Of a stretch of DNA of 64,000 nt, positions 31,400 to 43,344 are shown one piece after another; within the stretch, counting starts at the first letter, position 1; every line of letters begins with the position of its first letter. Source of the DNA: Ryuthela nishihirai (Eukaryota > Arthropoda > Arachnida > Araneae > Heptathelidae); the NCBI GenBank assembly GCA_038380435.1, contig JAWZYU010000057.1, forward strand, positions 186,001 through 250,000, in the 5' to 3' direction. Below the pieces are notes generated by a model. That model did no database searches, was not told the DNA's origin, and saw only the letters and a list, made by a program, of their open reading frames with translations. The position numbers and the translations under genes are program-made.

Positions 31400-31600
31400 T
31401 AAAAGCTAATCTCAGAAAGACTGAAAATATCAGAAAAATAGTCTCATAAAGACTGTGAAAAAAAATCGGAAAGATAGTCTCATAAACACTGTGAAAAGAA
31501 CATAAAACTTAGTCTCATAAAGACTGTTCAGATATCATAAAATAAAAGTAACAAAAGACAAAAAGAGAACAAAAGAAATTAGTCTCATAAAGACTGTTAT
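31400..31600 (-). repeat. Iterated AGTCTCATAAAGACT hairpin in the LINE leader
   Basis: Five copies, three exact in the core: about 31408 (degenerate), 31440, 31476 (one change), 31511 and 31581. Each has arms AGTCT and AGACT around a five-base loop. They lie upstream of ORF1 on the minus strand, so they would be in the 5' leader of the LINE transcript. Confidence 0.75.
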
Positions 31601-31782
31601 GATCAAAAGACAAAGGAAAATCTAAGTTGCAGAAAAACGTGGTTCAGCCTACCGTGAAATGCGTCGATGGGATGCTGCCGCGGGAGTAGACGGCTGCCGC
31701 GACGCGATCGGAGACACTCCGTCGAAGGAGCCGTCTTCCTCAGTGAAGCACAAAACCGCTGAAAAAACCTAATTATGAAAAA
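31600..31782 (-). other. GC-rich segment upstream of LINE ORF1
   Basis: A GC-rich patch (31640-31740) unlike the AT-rich surroundings, with CCGCGGGAGTAGACGGCTGCCGCGACGC-like composition. It may be the 5' untranslated or promoter part of the antisense LINE. No protein is recognised. Confidence 0.4.
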
Positions 31783-33480
31783 TATGTAGCACAATTTATT
31801 AGAGTAAAGTTTCTAAAAACAGATTGGTAGTTGTTTATTTTTAAAATCTGGTTACTAATTTTGAAATATTTTCAAATATCTTAATAAAATCCTTATGAAT
31901 AAATAATTTTATTTTAATTGCTTTTAAAAGAGATCGCTTTGCCTTTAATATTAAACATAGTATATCACTTGAAATTTTATGCATAATTAACATCGCTCCT
32001 TTCTTCCCTCCTCTTACTGAAGGCTGTCTAAGCCTGATGTATCAAGGCAGCTTTCACCGCACGCTCTATCCCAGGGTGACCTCAGAATCGGAGCCAGAAG
32101 AGCACAACTGGGATTTGGAACCTCGAGCCACCTAGAACCAAGTCACAGGTCATCCGGCAGCGCAGCGCATACAGTCCTGTCTGCAGTAACAGAAGAACTA
32201 ATTTAGAAAGAGTCACTGCCAACTCCGAGTACACCCCTTCAATGACAGTTCACACTCGCATTCATTACGTCACCGTGGCCCAAATTGTAGAGTCACTATT
32301 CTCCCCACTGCAGACAGAATCACCACCGCCTCGAACCTCGCTCATTACGAGTTCACCAAACACACTGACTGCCTGCACCACCTGCACTGACGCAGCGGCC
32401 ACCACCACGATGAGCTTAACACTGGTGTCGAGATTAACAGAGATTCCTAGAGGAGCGATCTGCGGAGCTTTCCCGGCATGCCGCCCGTCACATAAGGGGA
32501 CACCTAAGCCAAAGAAGCCTAAGCGATCAAGCCGCCTCAGCTACCGTCCTTACTGCTCTAGCTTCGCTGCCCAGAAATGGAAGTTTCGGCGAATTCTGGG
32601 CTGTTCCAATGCACGAAACAGGAGATCCACGGAGTGGACGAGATACACGTGGACAGCTTTCCTTGTGGGCGAGTCTGCCCAGTAGTCATTGATCCGCCTG
32701 CGCGCACACAAAAGAAGTCGAATCAGCGAAGGAGTCGAGCTATTTAGAATGGCCATTAGAAAAATTGTGAAGCCTGTGTTCTGATTCTTTGACACACTAA
32801 TGTAATTCGTGAATGACATGCCCCACACATCGTATACACTAGTGAAGCAGGAAATGACATCATCTCTACATTTTCGGTATTGTTCAGTTATGTAGGCTGT
32901 TTTGAGGATTGCGAACTTCATTGAGATATCCATTAAACAGGCATTTCACAGGCGTAACTGTGACTGAAGTCTCACGCCTTTGCAATTTTATTACAAGCTC
33001 TGCTTTCGCAGAAACCATTCTCGAACTGTAACGTACCAATCGCACCTTATTGATTAAACGAAAATAATAACACTTCTATTACTGTATCTAAATTTTATAC
33101 TGGTAGTTACAATTACCTATGAAAAGCGAACAAACTTCCTAACAGCGAAATAGTAATGGAGAATATAATTTTTATCCTATTTTACTTCATATGTGGAGTC
33201 TCACCACGAATAAATAGTTTAGCCGAATTATTTTTCCATGCCATGCAATAGAATATATAACTGATATCACACGTATTAAAAACACAAAATGTGAATAAAA
33301 TAATTTTTACCGAATTTCAATTCTGTTTTGAATAGTTTGCAACCGAACGTGAATTCCAAATATATAAACAAACTATATATGAACTGATATATTAACTAAG
33401 GCAACGAAATTCCTAAATCATAAACAATTTCTTCGCTAATGAAACAAAACAACAATATTCTATCAATTAGTATAAAATGA
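31783..33480 (+). repeat. Repeat R3, copy 1
   Basis: It matches 41384-42957 in the same orientation at high similarity, including a 147-codon frame (32242-32685) and an antisense frame of 127 codons (32550-32933). The plus-strand frame is basic and Ser/Thr/Pro-rich, with no recognised domain. The last 500 bp (from about 32985) belong to R. Both copies start next to an antisense LINE. Confidence 0.75.
32242..32685 (+). CDS. Unrecognised 147-codon frame in R3 (copy 1)
   Basis: It begins MTVHTRIHYVTVAQIVES and ends LVGESAQ. The other copy, at 41841-42284, has the same length and about 10 amino-acid changes with no indel or stop. The middle is Thr/Ala-rich and the C-terminal third Arg/Lys-rich. 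Most differences are nonsynonymous, which argues against selection on the protein. I know no family match, so treat it as a possible non-coding open frame. Confidence 0.25.
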   Translation: MTVHTRIHYVTVAQIVESLFSPLQTESPPPRTSLITSSPNTLTACTTCTDAAATTTMSLTLVSRLTEIPRGAICGAFPACRPSHKGTPKPKKPKRSSRLSYRPYCSSFAAQKWKFRRILGCSNARNRRSTEWTRYTWTAFLVGESAQ

Positions 33481-33619
33481 TCACAAGTGCCAGATTTTTT
33501 TTAAACAAAGCGCATTTTTCTGCGATACAGATAAATTGATAGTTTATTTGAAACTAAAACCTTTCTTATTAGTTAAACATCCAACACTGATCACTGAACA
33601 TAACACAAGCTAAAAGTAT

Positions 33620-34480
33620 CTGCAAAACCACAATTCTTTAAGCTTCCATCACTTTTTTTTTTATTTCAATGTAGTTTTTCAATTTGCCAGTTTTGCTCCT
33701 GTTACTCATAATGACAGGACGATGAGTCCCTCCCGTACCTCGTGGCCCCAGCTCTCACCCCCCCCCCCCACCACCAACCTTCCATGCGTTCTCCGGTAAT
33801 ATTAATCCCTCTCTTAACTCTTGCCTCTACTAGTGGATCGCGATGCATCTTCATAACGGTCCCAAAATTTTACAGTTAATGTCCAGCAACCTCCGATATT
33901 GGGGTGATCGCTTTATAGCTTAAAGGAATAATTTCTTGCTCTCTCGAACAGCGAAAAAGAAATACTGCAGAGAACACATTAGTTGATTCTGTTGCTATGT
34001 GGAAATTTCATGAATAATCAAAAATCCAAAATATTTCATTAGTTTATGCTGCCATCTGTCGGACATTTTTAAAACTTCGAAATTAAGAATTCTATTTAAG
34101 TAGTAATTGTATAGGAAGGAAAATATCGGACTAAGGTTTTATATGTGCTAATAACAACATTATTCAGAATCTTTAAAATTGATAATTACAAGATAATAAT
34201 GCACTAGCAAAATATTGAATATTAATCTTAATTTTCTGCAATTAATTGTGATTTCTTAGTTACCATATTTAGATAATTTCTCTATAAACGCAGTAGACCT
34301 AGCAGCAAAATTATATATTATAAACTTAATAGGTGAAAGAATAATTATTGTTTAACTGAATTTAAGGTAGTCAGATATTATTTGGAGTTTTGAAAATTCC
34401 TAATTCATTTTAAAATAAAATCTCTATAGTCGTCAGATCAATTTTGACTGATAAAAGTTTTTCATTCCTGTCTTTGAGTT
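33620..34480 (-). repeat. Repeat R pieces, antisense
   Basis: The stretch 33735-33960 matches 483-765; 34190-34400 matches 15560-15760 inverted. A C-run and T-run interrupt it. It joins R3 at left, so two R parts of opposite orientation sit back to back. Confidence 0.6.
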
Positions 34481-34559
34481 TTTCTATATATTATCAAAAA
34501 GCGAAATAGCCACAGCCAAAATCAAAGTTGAAACAACTCCATATAATAAATGAAAAATA

Positions 34560-34695
34560 AAATAAATACCCCCTCAAGCAGCTGCTTGCCACAGAGGTCT
34601 GACAGGAGCCTGTCAGTTTATATGCCATGACGACACACACATCCATGCCTCACCTGAGGCTCGAACCCAGGTCCCTTAGATCAGCAGTCAAGCGT
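34560..34695 (-). mobile_element. SINE-B, antisense, truncated at the head
   Basis: It runs from the inverted tail and CCTCAAGCAGCTGCTTGCC through the body to box B (GGCTCGAACCC) and ends near GTCAAGCGTGCTAA before box A is complete. Confidence 0.85.
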
Positions 34696-35440
34696 GCTAA
34701 TATATATTATGAAAACAAAATTGCACTTTAATTCTTTTAATCGCAGCTGTATGATTTTTTCGGAATTCACAAAAATGGAAATAAAAAGCTCTAAATATAA
34801 ATTTGTCAAAAAACTTTCAGCACATATATAGAAATGCATTAAGTGTTTATTTTTGAAAACAAATTTTTTTGATGAGAGAGGTTTTTTTTCCCAAATCAAT
34901 TCATGAAGAAACAGATAAGCGAACAACACTTTTTTTTTAATATATTATCAATACAACACTTCGCAAACACCATCAAAACTATAAAAGCTCTAAAGGAAGC
35001 AAAACCATCAATAAATTGTATATCATCAACTAAGGAGCTTTCCAGCTCTTTCAGGTTATAAGATAAATTATTTATTTTTGTCAAAGAAAAAAAAGAATTG
35101 CACAAAAAATTAAAAAAACTTATATGATGGGATATACATTTTCACCAAATATCAGTTCCCATAAAAATAATGCATAAAATTATTTAATCACAGTTAACGT
35201 ATATTTAATATAATCGAAAGTTGAAAAACATGCACGCAAACGTTTCTTAAAAGCTATTAAACATTCTTCATTTCTTATTATACATTACAGTGAATTAAAA
35301 AACTAAGTTACAATGAAATTAAAAAATTGTATTGGGGAACAAAATAAAATTATAATTTTGTTGGTCATCAAATAATGTTGCGATGCACTCACTTGATTCG
35401 CATTGCACGAAGTTCCTTATGGACAAGGCTGCAGGAATTG
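34696..35440. other. AT-rich, nothing recognised
   Basis: Poly-A/T rich sequence with no recognised motif. Short frames of 60-80 codons on the minus strand are of biased composition only. Confidence 0.45.
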
Positions 35441-36060
35441 ATCCCATAGAGGTCCTACATAGAGGATTTGATCCCATTAAAGACCCAGATAGAGAATTCC
35501 TTCATAATGCATTATGGTTATATGGTCTATGTTGCCTCCCCTCAACACACCAATGAAGACATTTCTTTGTTGAAATTTAAGCCCCGTTTCTGCAGTATAA
35601 TACCCTTGGATATAGTAATCAAAAAAGGAAATAAAGATCTTCTCAAGCAGCTGTTTGCCACAGAGATCTGACTGGAGCCTTCTGTTTAATACGATAGTAG
35701 ATGGTCTGTCACAATGCTTTTCAAAAATAAAAAGTATTTCATTTTTAAAATTCGAATTAATAAATTGAAAAAAATTAGATACGATTATTTAGAAGTATGG
35801 ATATATGTTTCCCTTATTAAGAGTGTTGCAATTTCAAGTTTACTAGTTTTCTAAAAATCATTAACTGTAGAGAATTTTTTTTCATAGAGTATAATATGTT
35901 TGTTCCTATCGTGAAGATTACTCAATTTCTTTCCATAGTTTTAGAATGCTCCAATCCAGGATGGCGAGCATTTATGAGCTTTGCAATAATTTTTTTCTTT
36001 ATATTGCCGCCTCCCCCCCCCCCCCTGCAGGAAAACCATTTTGGTCTCTCCCCTACTAAG
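35440..36060 (+). repeat. Copy 1 of a 550-600 bp dispersed repeat carrying a SINE-B remnant
   Basis: It matches 46875-47500 (landmarks GATCCCATTAAAGACCCAGAT, GGAATTCCTTCATAA-like and TGGATATAGTAATC). Both copies contain a degraded SINE-B 3' part (35640-35710 and 47075-47150), so it inserted before duplication. A C-run at 36009-36025 closes it. Confidence 0.75.
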
Positions 36061-36384
36061 AGTTTGAGTATTGTTGTCCACGTTTGCTCTCATAGCCCGT
36101 TACTTCGTTTTTATGCAAATTATTTCCATGTGAGGAAATTTTGGTCCCCTTCCATTCCCAAAACACTTTACGAATGGTGTGAAATTTCTCACATTTTGGT
36201 TCCTCCTGTCTGAACGCATATTGGGTGAAAAAATCAGGTTCCTCCTTATCATGGGACACCTTAATGTCATAATTAATAATATAATAATTATTATAATAAT
36301 ATAACATTAAATTGTATTTAAAATATATAAATAAAGAAATGTTTCTGAGTCAGAGAAGTATGAATTAGGTATTCATAAAAAATA

Positions 36385-36535
36385 ATTCCTCAAGCAACTC
36401 CTTGCCACAGAGGTCTGGCAGGAGACTCTCAGTACAATAGAGGAGATCTGTGAGGAATTCGAGACCTCAGCAGAAGGACAATGCAGACATCCATATACCT
36501 TACCCGGGGTTTGAAGCTAGGTCCCTTTCATCAAT
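36385..36535 (-). mobile_element. Degraded SINE-B, antisense
   Basis: CCTCAAGCAACTCCTTGCCACAGAGG, later GGGGTTTGAAGC in place of the inverted box B. More mutated than other SINE-B copies. Confidence 0.75.
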
Positions 36536-36540
36536 TGCTC

Positions 36541-36965
36541 TTTGCATGATTGTGCTTAATAGAATTAAGAATTTGGTTAATGGAGAATTGCGTGATGAGT
36601 AATCAAAGCACTTTTGGCATTATGTGGTTTGATTTTGTAAGTAATGACGAGGTTATGCAAAGCAGTCGGCAACCTCCTTTAAGCAGCATATTGTGCAGAG
36701 AGAGAGAGACTCCGTTGGTTTGGCCATTTTGCCCGTATGGATAATTGTAGATTAGCGAATAGGGTTATGAACAGGTGTGCCTAAAGGCCAAAGAAAGAGA
36801 GGGGAGACATAGGATGAGATGTGCGGACATGTCAAACAGCACCTTGTTAGAATTGGTCTACAATGACCAGGTGCAGCAGATGCAGCTCAGGACAGATGCG
36901 TTTGGCGAACAAAATTACGTAATCTGGTTTAAACTCCGTAACCCATGGCTGAGAAGGATTTTCTT
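36541..36965 (+). pseudogene. RTE fragment with internal deletion
   Basis: It starts in the reverse transcriptase (VLNRIKNLVN at 36550), then jumps across the catalytic core to the tail (FGIMWFDFVSNDEVMQSSRQPPLSSILC), continues past the point deleted at 28609 (a GHFARMDNCRLANRV-like stretch readable in parts), and reaches ACTCCGTAACCCATGG near the 3' end. A nonautonomous deleted copy. Confidence 0.8.
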
Positions 36966-37239
36966 TCTCTATATGTACTATGAACAAGACTTCAATTTAC
37001 AATATAATGAAACGGAAGATGCACGTAGAACAATGGAAAATTACTCTATAATTACACTGACGCACGGGGTGAGAATTACGTCACTTACGAGTTCGAACGA
37101 TGAAGTTGAAATGAAAGAACAGAATTCTATTTCTTCCCTGCTTGCCTGTGATTATATACCAGAAAGTTCAATGTCTAATAGTAGTTCGGAGAATCTGTTT
37201 ATAGAAGAAAGAGATTAATCGTAATCTGTGAGCGTTGGT

Positions 37240-38018
37240 AGTGAGAATATTTTGGAGATACTTTTAGTTTGTGTTATGTTCAGTGATCAGTTTTGGATGT
37301 TTAACTGATAAGAAAGTTTTTAGTTTCAAGTAAAATAGCAATTTATCTGTATCGCAGAAAAATGCTCTTTGCTTGAAGGAAAATATGGCAATTATGGATA
37401 TTGGGATCATTTTTACTAATTGATAGCATACTGTTGTTTTGTGTGATTAGTGAAGAAATTGTTAATGATTTATGCAATTTGTTGCCTTAGTTAATAAATC
37501 AGTTCATTTAGAGTTTGTTTCTTTATTTGGGATTCACGTTCCGTTGCCAAATATCCAAATAGAATTGAAAATCTTTCAAAATACTTTTATTCGCATCTTG
37601 TATTTTTTAATACGTGTATTATCAATTACATATACTATTACATGTCATGGAAAAATAATTCGGCTAAACTATTCATGATGAGACTTCAATATTTTGTAGA
37701 AACATAAGAAATGGAAAAGATTAAAAATAATATTATCGATTGTTAATTTTGTGTTATTAAATTTGTTAGCTTTTCATAGCTAACAGTAACCACCAGTATA
37801 AAATTTAGTTAGATATATAGAAGTATTATTGTTTCCGTTTAATCGCCGTATACTCCGGTGTAAAATTTGGGTTCTAGAAAAATCTCTGCGGAGGCGGAGA
37901 TTGAAATAATAAAATATAAAAGGTGTAAGTGTGACTGTTCAATGAAATTGCCATTCACTGAAAGGTAAACTTCTAATAATCTAGTAAAATACATTTTACA
38001 GTTAATATCTAACTGCCG
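37240..38018 (-). repeat. Repeat R, antisense, left part
   Basis: The inverse of 33000-33610 (landmarks TTAGTTAATAAATCAGTTCATTTAG and CATGTCATGGAAAAATAATTCGG). No coding content. Confidence 0.75.
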
Positions 38019-38215
38019 TCCCGTGGCCAAGTGGTTAGCGCGATTGGCTACTGATCTACGGGATCTGGGTTCGAGCCCCGGGTTAAAGCATGGATGTACG
38101 TGTTGTTTTTCTGTTGAGGTCCTGCCAACCTCTCAGACCCTCTACTATGGCAAATAAACTGACAGGCTCCTGTCAGACCTCTGTGGCAAGCAGCTGCTTG
38201 AGGGGGTATTTATTT
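38019..38215 (+). mobile_element. SINE-B, full length, inserted in R
   Basis: Head GTCCCGTGGCCAAGTGGTTAGCG, box B GGGTTCGAGCC, whole body, and tail TATTTATTTTTA. Repeat R sequence lies on both sides. Confidence 0.9.
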
Positions 38216-38218
38216 TTA

Positions 38219-38930
38219 TATTAATGTCCAACAACCTCCGATATTGGGGTGATCGCTTTTCAGCTTAAAGGAATAATTTCTTACTCTCTCGAAGAGCGAA
38301 AAAGGAAATTTCATTTTTTTATAAGTTTTGAAAAATGCTCGGGTGATTAATTGCTACTGAAACTGAAGATAAAAAAAAATATTTAAAAAAAATTCGAAAT
38401 GATGGATATGGTCGTGAAGAATAGAGTCGCCAATCTTGATTAAAATCTTTAACGTTTGTCTGAAATTTTGCTGTAAGAAACCTTTCATTAATGCACTCCT
38501 ATCCTAAAAGAGCATCACTAGCGTGTCTACTGAAAAGCACACCTACGCCTTGGTGATGCTTAATATCCTCCCTGCCTGGAAAGAGAAATTTAAGATTATT
38601 TTTAAAAATCTGAACTTTATCTGTCCATCTGGTGTCTTGCAAGTCAAAAATATCTAAATTATAAAGCTGAAAGTCTTGTGTGAGGACATCAAGAGAATAA
38701 ACTCTGTGCAGAGTCCTCACATTCCAACTACCTATGGAGAGAAAATGGTTAGTGGGATGTTTAAAGAAATTACGTTTATTGAGAGAGGAAACGCCGACAA
38801 TATTAAACAGCCTCCTAATCGCTGGCATGAGGCAAAGTCCCGTTCTCCCACCAAGCCATATACACTGAAAGACTTCCTCCAATATAGAATTTGACGATAC
38901 CAGTAGAAGCATTCAGATTCATTCTTTAAG
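38219..38930 (-). pseudogene. R terminus plus RTE endonuclease, antisense
   Basis: The whole block matches 645-1345 in the same order and orientation, including the exact R/RTE junction around 38320-38350. Minus-strand frame 38499-38912 reads GSWNVRTLHRVYSLDVLTQDF and VLFSRHASDALLG. A shared junction means that R and RTE were copied together. Confidence 0.8.
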
Positions 38931-40265
38931 ATTTTCATTGCGACAGATTTTGCTATTCTGTTATTTCCGACGTCCGTGACCGAAAGGTCCCGAATTTCGT
39001 AACTGATCAAGGTCACTTTTATACAATACGCCTGGACACCACGGAGGAGTGTCTAAAGGAGAAGAGAGCTAGCTTCCATAGACGTAATGTAAACTTTTCG
39101 ATTGCAGCGCCCTCTAAACATTGCATTGCAGTGAAGTCACCTAGCCAGGGAGAGGAGCGAGTTCCCTGCATTATTTTTCTACCGCCGAGCAAAGTTTTCA
39201 ATAGCTTACACCACGTGACTAATTTTGCATACAGTTTGACTCTGAAAAATGTTCACAATCATAATTTACTTTTCGTTTAGAGAGAAAATGTCATGAGGTA
39301 ATGAAATCATTTTCTTTAATAATACCCAATTTTGTAAAACAGGTAGCACCTGTGCTAAAGAACAAAATTTTAATATTTTGAACAACCTACAGCATTTAGT
39401 ATATTATAATAAATTGAGATTTATGTGTCAATGCACGATAACATGATCTGTATAATTATATTTTATACAATTGCTGATATTTTCAATAAATATCATACCG
39501 AGTTTTTTACTTGTATAAACGTTCAACAGATGGCAGCAGGCACTTCCCGTATCAACCATGAAAAAAGAATTACACTGTTAGAGCAAAGTGCAGAAGCCAA
39601 TGTACATCGATATGCTCCAGGGAACACAAACCTGCAACATACATTGACTTATATATATTCGCAAGATGATTAAATGTATTAATTTACATATTAATTTTAA
39701 AAATTCTGCGAAATTGCTCAAAATAAACATACAAAGTCTTTTCCAGGTATCGTAAAATGTGCTCCTGAACAGGATAAAACACTCATTGAATAACTTTAGG
39801 GTCAGCTACCACTGTGACAAACAGCCAAGGCCGTTAGATATTTGGAAACACTGGTTAAATCGCAATATATGTATACCAATAGTAAGACAAACCATAACTG
39901 TAGTGGGCTAAAATGATTGCACTGCGCATGCGCAGATCGCCCCTTACAGTTGTTTTGTGTCTGCACATCAATTTGCCACTTCTCCTTAGACCTCCTTTTA
40001 CCACACTAAGACATCAAAGATCATACAGTGACAACAGCAGTCCCAGGCCGGGGGGGGGGGGGCTATATCTGCTTAATCTTAGCTAACGCCAGTAGCCAAA
40101 TAAATGAAATATGTGAATAAATGACGGTAGAACCGTAATATGAGTTGAAAAGAACGGGGGGGATGTGGGGGGAGGAGTGGGAAGGGGAGAAGTAAGAGAA
40201 AAGTAAGTAATAAGTAAGGAATAAATTAAGGTTCGGCTCCAGATGGGGTCAGTACAAGTAGCGCC
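38931..40265. other. Unrecognised stretch
   Basis: It contains moderately GC-rich parts (39010-39180), an 82-codon frame at 39425-39673 with no recognised motif, a G-run at 40048-40060 and an AG-rich patch at 40150-40230. No transposon hallmark is seen. Confidence 0.4.
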
Positions 40266-40279
40266 ATCTGACTTCGATC

Positions 40280-41384
40280 CCCTGCTTAATCCTGATTATC
40301 AAGTAGAGATTTTGGTCGTTTGAATTTGTGTGAGGGGTACACATCATAATTAAGTAAATCTCTAATAAGTTGATTAGGATGTTCTGCGATAATTGCAAAA
40401 TAGTTCTTGGCCATTTTCTTGATGTATTGGAGAAATGTTTCACAATTTAGATCTCGATGAATGATAGTATTCCTGACAAACCAGGGAGCTGCTACAGCAG
40501 ATCGTAGGATTTTATTTTGTAGAGATTGGAGATTTGCAAGATTTTTATTCGAACATGCACCCCAGATGGGGGCAGCATATAGAAGGAGAGGTTTGATTAC
40601 CTGATTATAAATTAGCACTTTATGTGATGTTGCGATATGAGATTTTCCCCCAAGCAGAGGGAATAGTTTGCAGTATCTGGCTTTGTTAATAACATTCCCT
40701 ACATGGGCATCCCATTTGAGCTTGTGTTGAATCGTGATGCCTAGGTATTTGGCATGATCGCTCCACACTACCTGTTAATCAAATAGGTAGAAATTTTCAT
40801 GATGGGGATTTCGTTTCTGTGACGTAAGAACTGCAATACTTTTTGCAGGGTTAACTTGCACTCTCCAATCCGTGCACCAGTCCTCCAAAGAGTCGAGCAT
40901 TGCCTGCATTCTCTTGCAGGCAATGGACACGTAAAGGGAGGGTTCGAGAAATGCCGTGTCGTCAGCGTACATGGCATTTACAACTCGATCAAGTTTAGGA
41001 ATATCTGATGTGAAGATATTAAACAATGTCGGGTTGAGGGACTCCTGCATTAATAGGTTTTTTTTTATCGAATATGTGATTTGCCACTTTGACTTGGAAG
41101 GTTCGTGAACGGAGATAACTGGATGATATGAATTAGTGCAAGAGGAAAATTAAACTTTATAAGTTTAAAGATGAGGCCTTCAATCCAGACCCGATCGAAC
41201 GCCGTTGCGATATCAGTGTATACAGCGACTGTAGACTCTTTTTTGTTGCATGCCTCTGCAATGCTCTCTACCATTCTGTGAATTTGATGTATCGTGGAAT
41301 GTTTTCTATTGTTCGGGTGGAAGGATATTGAGTGACTAAGCGCTTGAGAATGGATTTTTCCAAAAGTTTTACAGGGGCAAAAAT
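40280..41384 (-). pseudogene. Jockey-type LINE reverse transcriptase, antisense
   Basis: Minus-strand pieces in order: HPNNRKHSTIHQIHRMVESI and VYTDIATAFDRVWIEGL (first catalytic aspartate), then NPTLFNIFTSDIP and MYADDTAF (catalytic pair), then KYLGITIQHKLKWDAHV and KPLLLYAAPIWGACS. These are Jockey-clade motifs. At least two frame changes separate them. It may belong to the same family as ORF1 at 29997-31357, because each lies immediately left of an R3 copy. Confidence 0.87.
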
Positions 41385-42957
41385 ATAGCACATTTTAGGA
41401 TACCGAAGTTTCTAAAATATGCATTGGTAGTTATTTATTTTACAAATCTGGTAACTAATTTTCAAAAATTCTGAATTATTCTTTTAAAATCCTTATGAAT
41501 AAATAATTTTATTTTAATTGCTTTTAAAAGAGATCGCTTTGCCTTTAATTTTAAACAAATTATATCACTCGAATTTTTCTGCATAATTAATATCGCTCCT
41601 TTCTTCCCTCCTCTTACTCAAGGCTGTCTAAGCCAGATGTATCAAGGTAGCTTTCACCGAACGCCCTATCCCACGGCGACCTCAGAATCGGAGGGAACTG
41701 GGATTTGGAACCTCGAGCCACCTAGAAACACGTCACAGGCCATCCGACCCGCGCAGCGCCCAGAGTCTTTTCTGCAGTAACAGAAGACCTAATTTAAAAA
41801 GAGCCATTGCCACACTACCAAATCCAAGTACACCCCTTCAATGACAGTCCACACTCGCATTCATTACGTCACCGTGGCCCAAATTGTAGAGTCACTATTC
41901 TCCCCATTTCAGACAGAATCACCACCGCCTCGAACCTCGCTCATTACGAGTTCACCAAACGCACTGACTGCCTTCACCACCTCCACTGCAGCAGCGGCCA
42001 CCACCACGACGAGCTTAACGCTGGTGTCGAGATTAACAGAGATTCCTAGAGGAGCGATCTACGGAGCTTTCCCGGCATGCCGCCCATCACATAAGGGGAC
42101 ACCTAAGCCAAAGAAGCCTAAGCGACCAAGCCGCCTCAGCTACCGTCCTTACTGCTCTAGCTTCGCTGCCCAGAAATGGAAGTTTCGGCGAATTCTGGGC
42201 TGTTCCAATGCACGAAACGGGAGATCCACGGAGTGGACGAGATACACGTGGACAGCTTTCCTTGTGGGCGAGTCTGCCCAGTAGTCATTGATCCGCCTGC
42301 GCGCACACAAAAGAAGTCGAATCAGCGAAGGAGTCCAGCTATTTAGAATGACCATCAGAAAAATTGTGAAGCCTGTGTTCTGATACTTTGACACACTAAT
42401 CTAATTCGTGAATGACATGCCCCACACATCGTATACACTAGTGAAGCAGGAAATGACATCATCTCTACACTTTCGGTATTCTTCAGTTATGTAGGCTGTT
42501 TTGAGGATTACCAACTTCATTGAGATATCCATTAAACAGGCATTTCACAGGGGTAACTGTGGCTGAACTCTCACGCTTTTGTAATTTTATTACAAACTCC
42601 GCTTTCACAGAAACCATTCTCGAACAGTGCCTAATGATTACAAGCTCGTTCATTAAACGAAAATAATTTCTTCTCTTACTGTATCTAAATTTTATACTGG
42701 TAGTTGCATTTAGCTATGAAAAGAGAACAAACTTAATAACACCGAAAGAGTAATGGAGAATATAATTTTCATCCTTTTTTACTTCATAGGTTTTTGCACG
42801 AATATTGAAGTCTGACCACGAATAGTTTAGCCGAATTATTTTTCCATGCCATGTAATAGAATATATAACTAATATCACACGTATTAAAAACACAAAATGT
42901 GAATAAAAATATTTTTACTGATTTTAAATTCCTTTTGAATATTTTGCAACCGAACAT
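41384..42957 (+). repeat. Repeat R3, copy 2, ending in R
   Basis: Partner of 31783-33480. It is cut off at 42957 by Tc1/mariner-type MITE sequence. The terminal 350 bp are R-like (landmark ATGCCATGTAATAGAATATATAAC). Confidence 0.75.
41841..42284 (+). CDS. Unrecognised 147-codon frame in R3 (copy 2)
   Basis: The same start and stop as 32242-32685. The most conserved part is KPKKPKR...SYRPYCSSFAAQKWKFRRILG near the C-terminal third. The antisense strand is also open in both copies, so sequence conservation does not say which strand, if either, is translated. Confidence 0.25.
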   Translation: MTVHTRIHYVTVAQIVESLFSPFQTESPPPRTSLITSSPNALTAFTTSTAAAATTTTSLTLVSRLTEIPRGAIYGAFPACRPSHKGTPKPKKPKRPSRLSYRPYCSSFAAQKWKFRRILGCSNARNGRSTEWTRYTWTAFLVGESAQ

Positions 42958-43072
42958 GTCACGTGACACGAAGGTTGCCAGATCACTAATTTCTAAAATA
43001 ATCGTTGCCATATATTTTTTCTGAACTCTGTAATCAACCATAGTGTTCGGATACTTTTTTGAGCGACTGTAC
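42957..43072. mobile_element. Half of a Tc1/mariner-type MITE
   Basis: Starts ACGTGACACGAAGGTTGCCAG-like and ends GTTCGGATACTTTTTT and GAGCGACTGTA, the standard right end. The left half is missing. Confidence 0.8.
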
Positions 43073-43079
43073 TGACACC

Positions 43080-43344
43080 CAACCTGAGATAGGGGTCAAG
43101 ACGTCTACAGATACCCTGAATTCTATTCTGAGTCAAAGCGTTATGGACGAGTGGTAGAGGATCTGGGATACGACCGAGAATGGTCTTGAAACGAAGACAT
43201 TCTTGAAAAGGGTCGGTCTATCCTGGATGTCCTCAGATCACTACCTAACGCATGTACTGACGGGACATCGGAGCTTCCCAGCGTATCTGGAGCGTTTTAA
43301 GATCGCTGCCCACAGTAACTGCGGCAGTGGGGCTTCAGATGCAG
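43080..43344 (+). pseudogene. LINE 3' coding end, left of SINE-A
   Basis: It reads DHYLTHVLTGHRSFPAYLERFKIAAHSNCGSG, like the conserved region after RNase H in Jockey/R1-type LINEs (the LTGH and C-x-C-type segment). The protein resumes after the SINE-A with a HRCP-type motif at 43745-43765. Confidence 0.7.

Noticed and set aside
36775..37218. 147-codon plus-strand frame as a novel gene
   Set aside because: Its first 65 codons lie in RTE 3' sequence and the end runs into repeat R. It looks like a chance fusion of two repeats.
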